Shown here one piece after another: positions 35,784 to 44,742 of a stretch of 64,000 nt of DNA. A program made the translations under genes and the position numbers. The notes beneath the pieces are model-generated. The model was given only the letters and a program-made list of their open reading frames with translations, made no database searches and had not been told where the DNA came from. Source of the DNA: Chitinolyticbacter meiyuanensis (lineage in GTDB: Bacteria > Pseudomonadota > Gammaproteobacteria > Burkholderiales > Chitinibacteraceae); the NCBI RefSeq assembly GCF_008033135.1, contig NZ_CP041335.1, positions 3,725,925 to 3,789,924 on the forward strand, given 5' to 3'. Position 1 is the first letter of the stretch; the number at the start of each line of letters is the position of its first letter.

Positions 35784-35795
35784 GAAAGCGCTTTC
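35784..35795. promoter_or_regulatory. LacI/CcpA-type operator-like palindrome
   Basis: A perfect 12-bp palindrome GAAAGCGCTTTC with central CG, resembling operators of LacI-family sugar regulators. It sits 39-50 bases before the lipoprotein start, in the promoter region. No LacI gene is in the window. Confidence 0.45.
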
Positions 35796-35885
35796 ATATT
35801 GAAGTGTGCCATGACGAAGGCATCGAAAATATCCGATGCCCGATTAGCGGCAATCAAATAAGCGTGAAAGGAAAACGGGTGGGAC

Positions 35886-35910
35886 GTCGGCAGGAAATCT
35901 TCCTGCCGAC
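35886..35910. terminator. Stem-loop after the PepSY operon
   Basis: A perfect 11-bp stem GTCGGCAGGAA / TTCCTGCCGAC with an ATC loop. It lies 60 bases beyond the small membrane protein gene on the minus strand. It has no strong U-tract and may act as a 3'-end stabiliser or weak terminator. Confidence 0.5.
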
Positions 35911-35972
35911 CGAGAAGAGACAAACGAGGTGCAGACCGGCCTCCGGCATCAAGCTGCCAGCCGGGGCGGGTT

Positions 35973-36176
35973 CTAGCGCGATGACTTGGGGCCCGGGCGG
36001 CACCAGCCGAACCAGATGCCAACCACCACGGGAAGCGCGAGGCAAATTCCGGCGGCCACATCGCCAGCACCACCATCGCTGAACAGGCCGGCCACGAGGC
36101 CGACGCTGGTCAGCACGCCGAGGATCATGGGCCAGCCCCAGATGGCAAGGCCGGTGCGATTCGTCGTTTTCTTCAT
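35973..36176 (-). CDS. Small two-helix membrane protein in siderophore-uptake operon
   Basis: Encodes 67 residues from the ATG overlapping the upstream stop (ATGA). Two hydrophobic helices (LAIWGWPMILGVLTSVGLVAG and AAGICLALPVVVGIWFG) are separated by a short DGGAGD loop. Similar small proteins accompany PepSY proteins and TonB receptors, but no named family is certain. Translational coupling argues that it works with the PepSY protein. Confidence 0.65.
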   Translation of the reverse strand: MKKTTNRTGLAIWGWPMILGVLTSVGLVAGLFSDGGAGDVAAGICLALPVVVGIWFGWCRPGPKSSR

Positions 36177-37312
36177 GCTGCCACTTCCATTTTCATGCCC
36201 TGCTTCTTCGGCTCGGTGGCACGCCCTTTGCGCAGCCAAAGATAGAGGCCACTACCCAGCACGATGATGGAGGCGATATCCAGCAATGCCCACAGTATCT
36301 TCATCGGCATGCCGGCGTAGTCGCCGAAATGCAGCGGCTGCGACACCAGCAACGCCGTCAGATACCACGGCAGGCGTGGCGATGCGGTCACCTCGGCGGT
36401 GCGCGCATCCACCAGCACCGGCTGCAGCAAGCGCGAGGTGAGCGGCTCGTCGCCACGCAGGAAGAATGTGGTGTGATGCGGGCTGGAGAACGCCGTGCCC
36501 GGGAACGCAACAAACGACAGTTGTGTGCCCGGTTCCGTCTTCAACGCCACATCCAGCGAGCGTTGCACCGAGGCGCGCTCGGCCACGGGCACCGTCGCCC
36601 GCCCCTGATAAGGCGCCAGCAGCACGCTGAGCTTGTCGTACTGCCAGTACTTGATCAGCAGATCGGCCCAGGTATTGATCATGCCGGTGCCGCCGACCAC
36701 GAACAGCCAGACCAGCGTGACGGCGCCGAGCAGGTTGTGCAGGTCCAGCCATTTCACGCGCGGGCGGCGATCGCGGCGCACTGCGCCGAAATCGAGCTTG
36801 CGCATGAAGGGCGCATATAGCACCGTGCCGCTGACGATGGCCACCAGCAGCAGCAGGCCCATCAGCCCGAGGAAGAGCTTGCCAGGCAGGCCGGCAAACA
36901 GATCCACGTGCAGCTTGAACATCACCCACATGAAGCCTTCGTCGAAGCGCGGCTGCGCCAGGACCGCGCCGGTGCGCGCATCGACCGCCACCGAGCGGAA
37001 ATCGTCGGTGGGGGCCGGCGTGGGCGTCATGGTGACGAACCACAGATCCTGGCTGTCCTCAGGCTGGGAGACGAACTGCACCACCCGGTCCGGATGCTGG
37101 GCACGGGCAATGTCCAGCACACGATCCAGACTGATGCGCGGCGTACCTGCCGGCATCCGCGGCGCTTCCACCTCGGTACCGAGCAGATGCCCGATCTCGT
37201 GGTGGAAAATCAGGGGCAGCCCCGTGATACAAAGCAGCAGCATGAATACGGTACAAACGAGGCTGCTCCACTTGTGTACCCAGGACCACGTCCTGATCGT
37301 CTTGTTTTGCAT
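36173..37312 (-). CDS. PepSY-associated membrane protein (siderophore utilisation)
   Basis: Encodes 379 residues. An N-terminal helix after KTIRTWSWVHKWSSLVCTVFM is followed by a periplasmic PepSY-like region, HVDLFAGLPGKLFLGLMGLLLLVAIVSG, VKWLDLHNLLGAVTLVWLFVVG and a final helix (LLDIASIIVLGSGLYLWL). His residues near helix ends (HKW, HHEIGH, LHVD, LHNLLG) suit haem-linked ferric-siderophore reductases of the FoxB/PiuB type. It lies six bases after the TonB receptor. Confidence 0.85.
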   Translation of the reverse strand: MQNKTIRTWSWVHKWSSLVCTVFMLLLCITGLPLIFHHEIGHLLGTEVEAPRMPAGTPRISLDRVLDIARAQHPDRVVQFVSQPEDSQDLWFVTMTPTPAPTDDFRSVAVDARTGAVLAQPRFDEGFMWVMFKLHVDLFAGLPGKLFLGLMGLLLLVAIVSGTVLYAPFMRKLDFGAVRRDRRPRVKWLDLHNLLGAVTLVWLFVVGGTGMINTWADLLIKYWQYDKLSVLLAPYQGRATVPVAERASVQRSLDVALKTEPGTQLSFVAFPGTAFSSPHHTTFFLRGDEPLTSRLLQPVLVDARTAEVTASPRLPWYLTALLVSQPLHFGDYAGMPMKILWALLDIASIIVLGSGLYLWLRKGRATEPKKQGMKMEVAA

Positions 37313-37318
37313 AGCCGA

Positions 37319-39514
37319 TTAGAACTTGTAGTTGGCGCTCAGGCTGACGCTGCGCGGCGCGCCGTACGTGATCTGGCTATACGCGTCGAACATGCCGTAG
37401 TAGGTCTCGTCGAACACGTTGTTGATGTTGAGCTGGGCCGATAGCTGACGGGTGATGTCGTAACGCGCCATCAGGTTGACCAGCGCGTAGTCGTCCTGCT
37501 CGATCCGTTCGGTCACGCCCAGCGGGTTGGTGGCATTGGTGTAGGTCTTGCCTTGCCAGTTCACGCCACCGCCCACGGTCAATGCATTGCCCAGTACCGG
37601 CAGACGATAGCTGGTAAACAGGCGCAGCAGCTTGCGCGGATAGATGGTGTTGATGTCCTCGCCGTTGGCATCGGTCAGCTTGAACTGCGAATAGCCAGCG
37701 CTGACGTTCCAATCCTTGAGCACCTCGCCGGACACTTCGAACTCGAAGCCCTTGCTGGTGGCACCCGACGATGCACGGTAGGCGGTTTCCGGCGGCACCG
37801 TGCCTGGGATGATCTGGCCGGTGCTCTGGCCCAGGTTGTCCTGCTTGATGCGGAACACCGCGAGCGATGCATTGAGGCGGCCTTCGAAGAAGGAACTCTT
37901 CACGCCGGCTTCCGTGGCATTGCCCTCGACCGGATCGAGGTAATTACCGTTGATGTCGCGCAGTTGCTGCGGCAGGAAGATGTTGGTGTAGCTGGCGTAG
38001 ACCGAATAGTTCTGGTTCAGGTCATAGGTGATGCCAGCGTACGGCGTGAGCTCGTGATCGAACTCCATGCTGTACGGATTGGTGAACGCATCGTCGCCCG
38101 ATTGCTTGTAGTTGGTCACACGCAGGCCCAGCAGCACCTTGAGCGGGTCGGCCAGATTCAGTTGCATCGCACCGTACAGCGCATCCTGGCGGATTTCCTT
38201 GTCGCCGTAGTAGGCGAGCGGACTCCACGATGGCTCGGGGAACGAACCATCCCAGTTGTTGAAGTCAGGCGCCGTACCCGCGCTGAAGCCCGGCGTGCCG
38301 GCACGGCTCTGGGCGTCGAACTGCTGGCGCGAGCTCACGTAGCCGACGGCCAGTTCGTGCTTGCGGCCAAACAGTTGCAGCGGGCCATTGGCCTGCACCC
38401 CAAAATCATCCTGCTTGGTGCGGGTGTTGTAGGAGCCGGGGAAAGTGGACATGCCAAGGCCGGTGTTGCGATCCGGCGCCCCGGATAGATAAAGCAGATA
38501 GGAATCGGCCTCGCGATCGCCGTGGCTGTAGGTCGCCTTGATGGTCCACTCATTGGCAAAGCGGTGCTCAAGTGCGGCATAAGCGTTTTGGTACACCGAA
38601 TTCCAGCGCACCCAGTCGGCCGAAGTGGACTTGGACCGATCCCAATCCGTACGGCCACCATCGGCGTAGAACACCGGCAGGCCGCCCCACATGGAGCCGC
38701 TTGGGTCGTTTTCCTGGCGGCTGTAGCCGGCAGTCAGCAGGGTATTGTCGGTCAGGTCGACCTCCACCGTGGCAAACAACGTGCTGGTTTCTTCCTCGCG
38801 CAGATCGAGGTAGCTGTCGCTGCGCTTGTATTCACCGACCACGCGACCACGCACGGTCTTGGCTTCGTTCAGCGGCGTGGCCACGTCGACGGTACCGCGT
38901 AGCTTGTTCCAGCTGCCGAATTCCAGCGCAGCGCTGCCGGTCAGCTCCTTGGCGGTGGCACGCTTGCGCACCAGGTTCACGGCAGCCGAGGGCTCGCCAG
39001 CACCCGCAGTCAAGCCAGTGGCGCCACGCACCACTTCCACCCGGTCGTAGATCGCGAGGCTGCTCAGGATTTCGCCGGAGCTCCACGGCTGATCCCAGGT
39101 GGTCGGCACGCCGTCGATCATCAGCGAGTTGATATCGAAGCCGCGCGCGGTGAACTGGCCGCGATCGGTTTCGTACTGGTTCACCGACACGCCGGTCACA
39201 TTGTTCAGCGCATCGGTGATGGTTTGCAGGTTCTGGTCTTCGATGCGCTGGCTGGTCACCACCGACACCGATTGCGGCGTTTCGCGCAGCGACAGGCTGA
39301 GCGGCGTCGAGGTCTTGACCTTGCCCGTGGTGTACGACTGCGTACCTTCGGTGCTTTCACCCAGCCCTTCACTGCCCGCGGTGACGGTGACGGTCGGCAG
39401 CACGACCTCTTTTTCCGGCTCTGCCGCCTGCGAGAAGGCCGGCAAGGCCAACCCGATCATCAGCGTGAGGGTTTTGATCTGGAATCGATTATGTGTCGAG
39501 GTTTTGAGCGGCAT
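37319..39514 (-). CDS. TonB-dependent siderophore receptor
   Basis: Encodes 731 residues from the ATG of MPLKTSTHNRFQIKTLTLMIG; a GTG 15 codons upstream is less likely. A signal peptide ends near FSQA. TonB box-like VVLPTVTVTA, plug domain (TPQSVSVVTSQRIEDQNLQT, IDGVPTTWDQPW, VEVVRGATGLTAGAGEPSAAVNLVRK) and a 22-strand barrel ending in LSANYKF with terminal aromatic Phe. It matches the FhuA/FpvA-type siderophore subfamily. Expected to be iron-repressed through the upstream Fur-like box. Confidence 0.94.
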   Translation of the reverse strand: MPLKTSTHNRFQIKTLTLMIGLALPAFSQAAEPEKEVVLPTVTVTAGSEGLGESTEGTQSYTTGKVKTSTPLSLSLRETPQSVSVVTSQRIEDQNLQTITDALNNVTGVSVNQYETDRGQFTARGFDINSLMIDGVPTTWDQPWSSGEILSSLAIYDRVEVVRGATGLTAGAGEPSAAVNLVRKRATAKELTGSAALEFGSWNKLRGTVDVATPLNEAKTVRGRVVGEYKRSDSYLDLREEETSTLFATVEVDLTDNTLLTAGYSRQENDPSGSMWGGLPVFYADGGRTDWDRSKSTSADWVRWNSVYQNAYAALEHRFANEWTIKATYSHGDREADSYLLYLSGAPDRNTGLGMSTFPGSYNTRTKQDDFGVQANGPLQLFGRKHELAVGYVSSRQQFDAQSRAGTPGFSAGTAPDFNNWDGSFPEPSWSPLAYYGDKEIRQDALYGAMQLNLADPLKVLLGLRVTNYKQSGDDAFTNPYSMEFDHELTPYAGITYDLNQNYSVYASYTNIFLPQQLRDINGNYLDPVEGNATEAGVKSSFFEGRLNASLAVFRIKQDNLGQSTGQIIPGTVPPETAYRASSGATSKGFEFEVSGEVLKDWNVSAGYSQFKLTDANGEDINTIYPRKLLRLFTSYRLPVLGNALTVGGGVNWQGKTYTNATNPLGVTERIEQDDYALVNLMARYDITRQLSAQLNINNVFDETYYGMFDAYSQITYGAPRSVSLSANYKF

Positions 39515-39889
39515 GGGCGAAGTGCACTTCTTGAAGAGTGAGTCGATCGGGTGAGGCACGCTCCCTGAAACGTGCCCTTATACGATAATGATAACATATC
39601 TCATTTGCAGTTAAAGAATTTTGCTTACAACATTTCGATTCGTTGATTGATGTCAAATCGCGTCAATTTCGCGCATATTGCAGACAAATCAGCCTGTAAA
39701 TCCCTCGAAAACGGTTTGGCGAAAATACGAAAACCAGGAAAGCACTGAATCAGAAACGGCAAAGTAAGCTTTATTTGCCTGCCCTGCCCTGTGCCCTCCA
39801 GCCATCGCCGACCGATGCCCTCATCCTCCACGCATGCCTTCGGCATGATGAGCACGCGCAATATGCGCGATAGAAGGATGGAGACAACA
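39515..39889. other. Divergent intergenic region, AT-rich, carrying the Fur box
   Basis: A stretch of 375 bases separates the receptor from the esterase gene. It holds the Fur-like site (39584-39602), a GGCACG/CGTGCC hairpin in the receptor leader (39555-39576), an AT-rich core (39600-39780) and two small stems just before the esterase (ATGCC/GGCAT near 39834 and CGCGCA/TGCGCG near 39855). No credible reading frame. Confidence 0.6.
39584..39602. promoter_or_regulatory. Fur box-like site
   Basis: GATAATGATAACATATCTC agrees with the GATAATGATAATCATTATC consensus at 14 of 19 positions, with the first eleven perfect. It is placed 70-88 bases upstream of the receptor ATG, where Fe-Fur would block transcription in iron-replete cells. 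Confidence 0.75.
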
Positions 39890-41080
39890 ATGAAAGCAAC
39901 AACAGCAATCGCATTGGCACTGGCCAGCAGCGCGGCTTTTGCGGCACCGGCATGGCAGGCCGGACAGGTCTACCAGGCGGGAGATCCCGTCACCGTGGCC
40001 GGCATCGACTACCGCGCGCAGTGGTGGACGCAAGGCCAGGCCCCGCAGACCCATAGCGGCCCGATTGGTGGCGGCCAGCCCTGGCTGGTGCTGGACCCAA
40101 ACCAGCCGCCGCTGGCCTGCGGCGATGTCTGGCGCAACGAGACCGCCTACGCCGGGCGCGCCGTGGCGAGCCGCCTGGGCCGCAACTACCTTGCCAACTG
40201 GTGGACACGCGGCAACGATCCGCAAGCGGCGGGCAGCCGCGAGGTGTGGCGTGATCTGGGGCCCTGCAACTATGTGCAGCAATACACGTTCACGCTGAAC
40301 GCGCCGCAGGTGCCGGTGCTGCAGTTCGACAATGCCACGCTCGGCAATGATTACGCGATCGAGGTGATCCTGCCCGCTGGTTTCCAGCCGGGAACAAGCT
40401 ACCCCGTGCTGTACGTGCTCGACTGGTTCGCCCTGCGGGATGCCTTCCTGATGCAATACCAGCCGCTGCAGGAAGCCGGACAGCTGCAATCATTCATCGT
40501 CGTGGGCGTTGGCTGCGCGCAGGATGAATTCAGCTGCTGGGCGCGGCGCGGGCGTGACTTCACGCCGACGTACACGGCCAGCGAAGACGGCTACTTCCGC
40601 ACCGACTTCGGGCTGCAGGGTGCGCCGGAGGTCCAGATCACCGGCCGTGCGCCGCAGTTCCTCTCCTTCCTCAAGCAGCAGCTGATGCCGCGCATTGAAA
40701 CGCGCTACCTCACCGATCCGGCCAAGCGCGGCATCCATGGCACATCGTTCAGCGCGCTGTTCGGCAGCTATGCACTGGTACATGACACTCCCACCTTCAG
40801 TCGCTACCTGCTGAACAGCCCGTCGCTGTGGTACGACGAGCACAAGATCGTCACAGAGGCCCAGCTCAGCACGACGGGCCAGTACGCCAAGGTCCAGCGC
40901 GTATTCGTCAGCGTGGGCAGCGAGGAGCCATCGGACTTCCGCCAGGATGCCGACACCTTTGCCGCGCTGTTGCGCAGCAAGCAGGTCGCCGTCGGCGAAG
41001 CCACGCTGGCCGGCGAAACGCATGAATCGGCACCGCTAGCGGCCACCGCCGCCGGCCTGCTCGACAGCTACGCGCGCTGA
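39890..41080 (+). CDS. Secreted esterase with two CBM5/12-like chitin-binding modules
   Basis: Encodes 396 residues from ATG 39890, with GGAG upstream. Signal peptide 1-19. Two CBM5/12-like modules occupy about 20-67 (WQAGQVYQAGDPV, AQWWTQGQAPQ) and 76-126 (CGDVWRNETAYAGR, ANWWTRGNDPQ). A putative-esterase (EsterD/IroE/Fes-like) alpha/beta-hydrolase follows, with nucleophile Ser286 in GTSFSALFG and a candidate catalytic His in ETHESAP. The substrate could be a chitin-linked ester, or a siderophore ester given the divergent receptor. The fusion is unusual. Confidence 0.82.
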   Translation: MKATTAIALALASSAAFAAPAWQAGQVYQAGDPVTVAGIDYRAQWWTQGQAPQTHSGPIGGGQPWLVLDPNQPPLACGDVWRNETAYAGRAVASRLGRNYLANWWTRGNDPQAAGSREVWRDLGPCNYVQQYTFTLNAPQVPVLQFDNATLGNDYAIEVILPAGFQPGTSYPVLYVLDWFALRDAFLMQYQPLQEAGQLQSFIVVGVGCAQDEFSCWARRGRDFTPTYTASEDGYFRTDFGLQGAPEVQITGRAPQFLSFLKQQLMPRIETRYLTDPAKRGIHGTSFSALFGSYALVHDTPTFSRYLLNSPSLWYDEHKIVTEAQLSTTGQYAKVQRVFVSVGSEEPSDFRQDADTFAALLRSKQVAVGEATLAGETHESAPLAATAAGLLDSYAR

Positions 41081-41221
41081 TGGCGCTCGGGGCAGGCCGG
41101 CTGTCTGCCCTACCGTCCATCCCATGGCATCGGCCGGCCATTCGGCTGGCTGACGCCATGCTGGCGATATCGCTGTCTATGCTGGCTGGCACCCGCCCCT
41201 CCCCCAATTCAAGGAGCTGCA

Positions 41222-41701
41222 ATGAAGACCGATCCCGCGCAACAACACCGCTGGCTGCAAAAGCTGCTCGGTGAATGGACCTACGTTTCCGAAGCCGACA
41301 TGGGCCCCGACCAGCCGCCGTACAAGGGCGAAGGCAGCGAGTCGGTGCGCGGACTCGGCGAGTTATGGGTGTTGCTCGAAGGCGAAGGCAAGATGCCGGA
41401 TGGCACGCCGGGCACCATGCTGATGACGCTGGGCTACAACCCGGAGACCAACCGCTTCGTCGGCAGTTGGGTCGGCTCGATGATGACGCACCTGTGGGTC
41501 TACGACGGTGAGCTCAACGACGCCGGCACCGTGCTGACGCTGTCCGCCACCGGCCCTGATTTCGAGCACCCTGGCCAAACCCGGCACTACCACGACGTGA
41601 TCGAGCTCCTCAGCGACAGCGAGCGGCTGCTCTATTCCGAGATCGAAAACCCGGACGGCAGCTGGACGCGCTTCATGGAGTCGCGCTACACCCGGCGCTG
41701 A
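41222..41701 (+). CDS. DUF1579-family protein
   Basis: Encodes 159 residues with AAGGAGC six bases before the ATG. A cytosolic beta-barrel-like protein: LLGEWTYVSEADMGP, GLGELWVLLEGEGKMPDGTPGTMLMTLGYNPETNRFVGSWVGSMM and LYSEIENPDGSWTRFMESRYTR are typical of DUF1579 (lipocalin-like; function unknown). It stands alone between the esterase and the mocR gene. Confidence 0.85.
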   Translation: MKTDPAQQHRWLQKLLGEWTYVSEADMGPDQPPYKGEGSESVRGLGELWVLLEGEGKMPDGTPGTMLMTLGYNPETNRFVGSWVGSMMTHLWVYDGELNDAGTVLTLSATGPDFEHPGQTRHYHDVIELLSDSERLLYSEIENPDGSWTRFMESRYTRR

Positions 41702-41727
41702 TCACCGCAGGCCCGGCCACGCTGCGC

Positions 41728-43035
41728 CTAGTAGATGGCGTGTGTTGCCGGGCGTAACGCTGCGGCGATGTCCGCTGCCAGCCAATCAACCTCCTCGCCC
41801 TCGACCGTCCCGCTGCAGATACGCACCGCCGGCGCGCTCAACAGGCGGAACGGCTTGCCCGCCTGGATCGCCCAGCCGCGCGAGGCCAGCACCTGCACCA
41901 CGGCCGTTTCATTGTGGACTGGCAACCACAGATGCAGGCCCTCGCCGCCACCGGCCAACGCGACGCCCTGCCCCATCAGCGCCTGCCGCAAGGCCTCGCG
42001 CCGCGCCTGGTACCGCTGCCCCACCCGGGTGATGGCGCCTTCATCCAGCATCTGCTGCCACGCCAGCGCCACGATACGCTGCAGCACCGTGCTGACCCAG
42101 CGGGGGCCCAGCGCATGTCGGCGCTGCATCGCCCGCAACACCGGGCCATTGCCGGCGGCAAACGCCACGCGCAGGTCCGGCCCGAGGAACTTGCTGACCG
42201 AGTGCACGTAGATCCATTCGCTGCTGAATGCGGCAAGCGGCGGCGGCGGCTCCGCACTGAGCGGCCCCCAGTGATCGTCGATCACCAAAAGACAATCCGC
42301 CGCCCGCGCCAGTGCAAACTGCCACGCCTGCCAGCGCTCGCGCGTAATGCCCACCCCGGTGGGATTCTGCGCCCGCGCAGTCAGCACCACTGCGGCAGCC
42401 TGTTGCAACTCGTCCTGCGATGGCGGCACCACCCCCGCCGAATCCAGCCGCAACGGCACCGGCTTGAGGCGCAGATTGGCCAGCAAGGCCAGCAACGGAG
42501 GCCAACACGGATCCTCGACCAGCACCGCCGAGCCGGGCCGGCAGCGCTGCATCAGCGCGCGCTCCACGGCATCGAGCACGCCGGAGAACAGTACGATCTC
42601 GCCATCCGCACCGGCAGGCCGGAACAGTTGCTCTGCCGCCAGCGCCAGCAAGGGCGCATGGTCACTGCGCGCGTCGTAACCGGAGATATGCGGGCGCTCG
42701 GCAAACCATTCGGGCAACAACCGCGGCAGCAATGCTTCGTCGACGTTGCCCGAGGCCAGGTCGCGCAAGCCGGCCGCCAGCGTGGACTGGGCGGCAAACG
42801 CATCGGCGACATCGGCCACCCGCGTGCCGCGGCGCCCATCCGTCTGCACCGTGCCGGCGTCGCGCAGCAGTTTGTACGCCGCCGCCACCGTGTTCGGATT
42901 GACACCAAGCTGCCCAGCCAGCGCGCGCAACGCCGGCAATTGCTGGCCCGGCCGCCATTGGCCGAAACGGATCAGGCGCTCGATCGACGCCGCGATCTCC
43001 ATCGCAGTGCCGCCCTCAACCTCGTATGTACTCAT
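41728..43035 (-). CDS. MocR-type regulator (GntR HTH fused to aminotransferase fold)
   Basis: Encodes 435 residues from MSTYEVEGGTAMEIAASIERL. The N-terminal GntR winged helix (RPGQQLPALRALAGQLGVNPNTVAAAYKLLRDAG, about 30-70) is joined to a fold-type I aminotransferase domain with the PLP Lys in VHSVSKFLGPDLR. MocR proteins sense PLP or amino compounds. Its divergence from yggS and pdxY makes control of vitamin B6 metabolism (PdxR-like) the natural proposal, though that is inferred from context. Confidence 0.88.
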   Translation of the reverse strand: MSTYEVEGGTAMEIAASIERLIRFGQWRPGQQLPALRALAGQLGVNPNTVAAAYKLLRDAGTVQTDGRRGTRVADVADAFAAQSTLAAGLRDLASGNVDEALLPRLLPEWFAERPHISGYDARSDHAPLLALAAEQLFRPAGADGEIVLFSGVLDAVERALMQRCRPGSAVLVEDPCWPPLLALLANLRLKPVPLRLDSAGVVPPSQDELQQAAAVVLTARAQNPTGVGITRERWQAWQFALARAADCLLVIDDHWGPLSAEPPPPLAAFSSEWIYVHSVSKFLGPDLRVAFAAGNGPVLRAMQRRHALGPRWVSTVLQRIVALAWQQMLDEGAITRVGQRYQARREALRQALMGQGVALAGGGEGLHLWLPVHNETAVVQVLASRGWAIQAGKPFRLLSAPAVRICSGTVEGEEVDWLAADIAAALRPATHAIY

Positions 43036-43152
43036 GCAAAAACCATTTCGTGGCAAACAGGATGCCCCTGGCAACGAATCCGCTCCACTGCCAGGGGCTG
43101 CCAGTATCGCCGAGTCGCGGGTGGCGCGCATCCCGCAGCACATCGTCGCCGC

Positions 43153-43214
43153 TTGACGCAATGACGTTGCGATTGTTTAATGAACCAATACATACATATT
43201 TTTGTATTAGTTCA
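43153..43214 (+). promoter_or_regulatory. yggS promoter with overlapping inverted repeat
   Basis: TTGACG (43153-43158), 17 bases, TTTAAT (43176-43181): a strong sigma-70 promoter. The inverted repeat TGAACCAATACA (43181-43192) and TGTATTAGTTCA (43203-43214) has 11 of 12 matching positions with a 10-base spacer and covers the start site. It is the likely binding site of the divergent MocR protein. The message has a short leader without Shine-Dalgarno. Confidence 0.65.
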
Positions 43215-43216
43215 AA

Positions 43217-44011
43217 ATGAAAGATACCTCACCCAACCCGGGCCCAAACTATTCCCAGGCGCAGACACCGGCAGCGCTGCTGGCCAACTTCGCAGCCGTA
43301 CAAGCGCGCATCGACGCGGCCTGTGCCCGGGTGGGGCGCGATCCGGCCGAGGTGCAGTTGCTGCCCGTTTCCAAGACGATCGATCACGAACGGCTGCGCT
43401 GGGCATACGCCGCCGGTTGTCGCTGCCTGGGCGAGAACAAGGCCCAGGAACTCGCGGCCAAGCAGCAGCGACTGACCGAGCTGGCGGATCTGCGCTGGAT
43501 CGCGATCGGTCACCTGCAAACCAACAAGGCCAAGCTGGTGGCCCAACACGCCAGTGCCTTTCATGCACTCGATAGCCTGCGGCTGGCCGAGGTGCTGCAA
43601 CAACGCCTGGCCATGCTGGATCGCCAGCTCGATGTGCTGGTGCAGGTGAACACCTCGGGCGAGCCCAGCAAATACGGCCTCGCCCCAGACCAGCTGGCGG
43701 ATTTTCTCGCGACGCTACCGCGTTTCGATCGGCTACGGGTGGGCGGCTTGATGACGCTGGCCGTGCAGTCGCCAAACCCGCAGCAGGTCCGTGGCTGCTT
43801 TTCGCTGCTGCGCCAATTGCGCGCCACGCTGCGGCCACACCAGCCCGCCACGATCCGGCTCGATACGCTGTCGATGGGCATGTCCGGCGATTTCGAGCTG
43901 GCCATTGAGGAGGGCGCCACCCAGGTTCGCGTCGGCCAGGCGCTGTTCGGCGCCCGTGCCCTGCCACACCAGCATTACTGGCCGGATCAGCCGGCCCCCC
44001 ATTCCAACTGA
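43217..44011 (+). CDS. YggS-family PLP homeostasis protein
   Basis: Encodes 264 residues. A single-domain alanine-racemase-like barrel with the PLP Lys in LLPVSKTID and conserved CLGENKAQEL, LRWIAIGHLQTNKAK, QVNTSGEPSKYGL, GLMTLA and LSMGMSGDFELAIEEGATQVRVGQALFG. YggS/PLPBP proteins bind PLP and balance B6 vitamers rather than catalyse. A Pro/Gln-rich N-terminal extension of about 18 residues precedes the core. First gene of the likely operon. Confidence 0.92.
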   Translation: MKDTSPNPGPNYSQAQTPAALLANFAAVQARIDAACARVGRDPAEVQLLPVSKTIDHERLRWAYAAGCRCLGENKAQELAAKQQRLTELADLRWIAIGHLQTNKAKLVAQHASAFHALDSLRLAEVLQQRLAMLDRQLDVLVQVNTSGEPSKYGLAPDQLADFLATLPRFDRLRVGGLMTLAVQSPNPQQVRGCFSLLRQLRATLRPHQPATIRLDTLSMGMSGDFELAIEEGATQVRVGQALFGARALPHQHYWPDQPAPHSN

Positions 44012-44025
44012 CCCGGTCCATCGCC

Positions 44026-44742
44026 ATGAAAACACTGCTCGCCCTGCGCCACCTCCACTTCGAAGATCTCGGCACGCTGGAAGCCGTGTTCAGCCAGCGC
44101 GGCTACCGCATCGACTATGTGGATACCCCCATCGCGGCATTGGGCGCCGTCGACGTCAATGCTGCAGACCTGCTGGTAGTGCTGGGCGGGCCGATTGGCG
44201 CCTACGACGATGCACCCTACCCCTTCCTGCTAGAGGAGCTCGCACTGATCCAGCAACGGCTCGCCAGTGGCCTTCCGCTGCTGGGCATTTGCTTGGGGGC
44301 GCAACTGATCGCCCGGGTACTGGGCGCCCGCGTACAGCCCATGGGCGTGAAGGAGATCGGCTACGCGCCGCTGACGCTGAGTACCGACGGCCTGCAATCG
44401 CCGCTGGCAGCGCTCGCCGGGCAGCCGGTATTGCACTGGCATGGCGACCAGTTCGACATCCCGCCCGGTGCCCAGCACCTGGCCGGCACTGCGATCTGCC
44501 CGAACCAGGCCTACGCCCATGGCACCAATGTGCTGGGCCTGCAATTTCACCTGGAACCCGATCCGGCGCGGATCGAACGATGGCTGGTCGGCCACGCCGG
44601 CGAACTGGCCGAGGCGACGATCGACCCACGCCAACTCAGGGCGGCTGCGGCAACACATGGCCCGGCCCTCGCGGCTGCAGCGGCGCAAACCATAAACAGC
44701 TGGCTGGATCAGTTGGTGGCCCCGCAAGGAGCAAGACCATGA
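44026..44742 (+). CDS. Class I glutamine amidotransferase-like protein
   Basis: Encodes 238 residues. GATase1 triad: nucleophile Cys in GICLGAQLIARVLGA, His and Glu in LGLQFHLEPDP. This is the stand-alone GMP-synthase-like amidotransferase type. The substrate is unknown. It lies 14 bases after yggS and overlaps pdxY by ATGA, so it is tied to the B6 operon. Confidence 0.85.
   Translation: MKTLLALRHLHFEDLGTLEAVFSQRGYRIDYVDTPIAALGAVDVNAADLLVVLGGPIGAYDDAPYPFLLEELALIQQRLASGLPLLGICLGAQLIARVLGARVQPMGVKEIGYAPLTLSTDGLQSPLAALAGQPVLHWHGDQFDIPPGAQHLAGTAICPNQAYAHGTNVLGLQFHLEPDPARIERWLVGHAGELAEATIDPRQLRAAAATHGPALAAAAAQTINSWLDQLVAPQGARP

Noticed and set aside
39625-39861. 78-codon minus-strand frame upstream of the esterase
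   Set aside because: AT-rich promoter sequence with no ribosome site; it overlaps the region expected to regulate both divergent genes.
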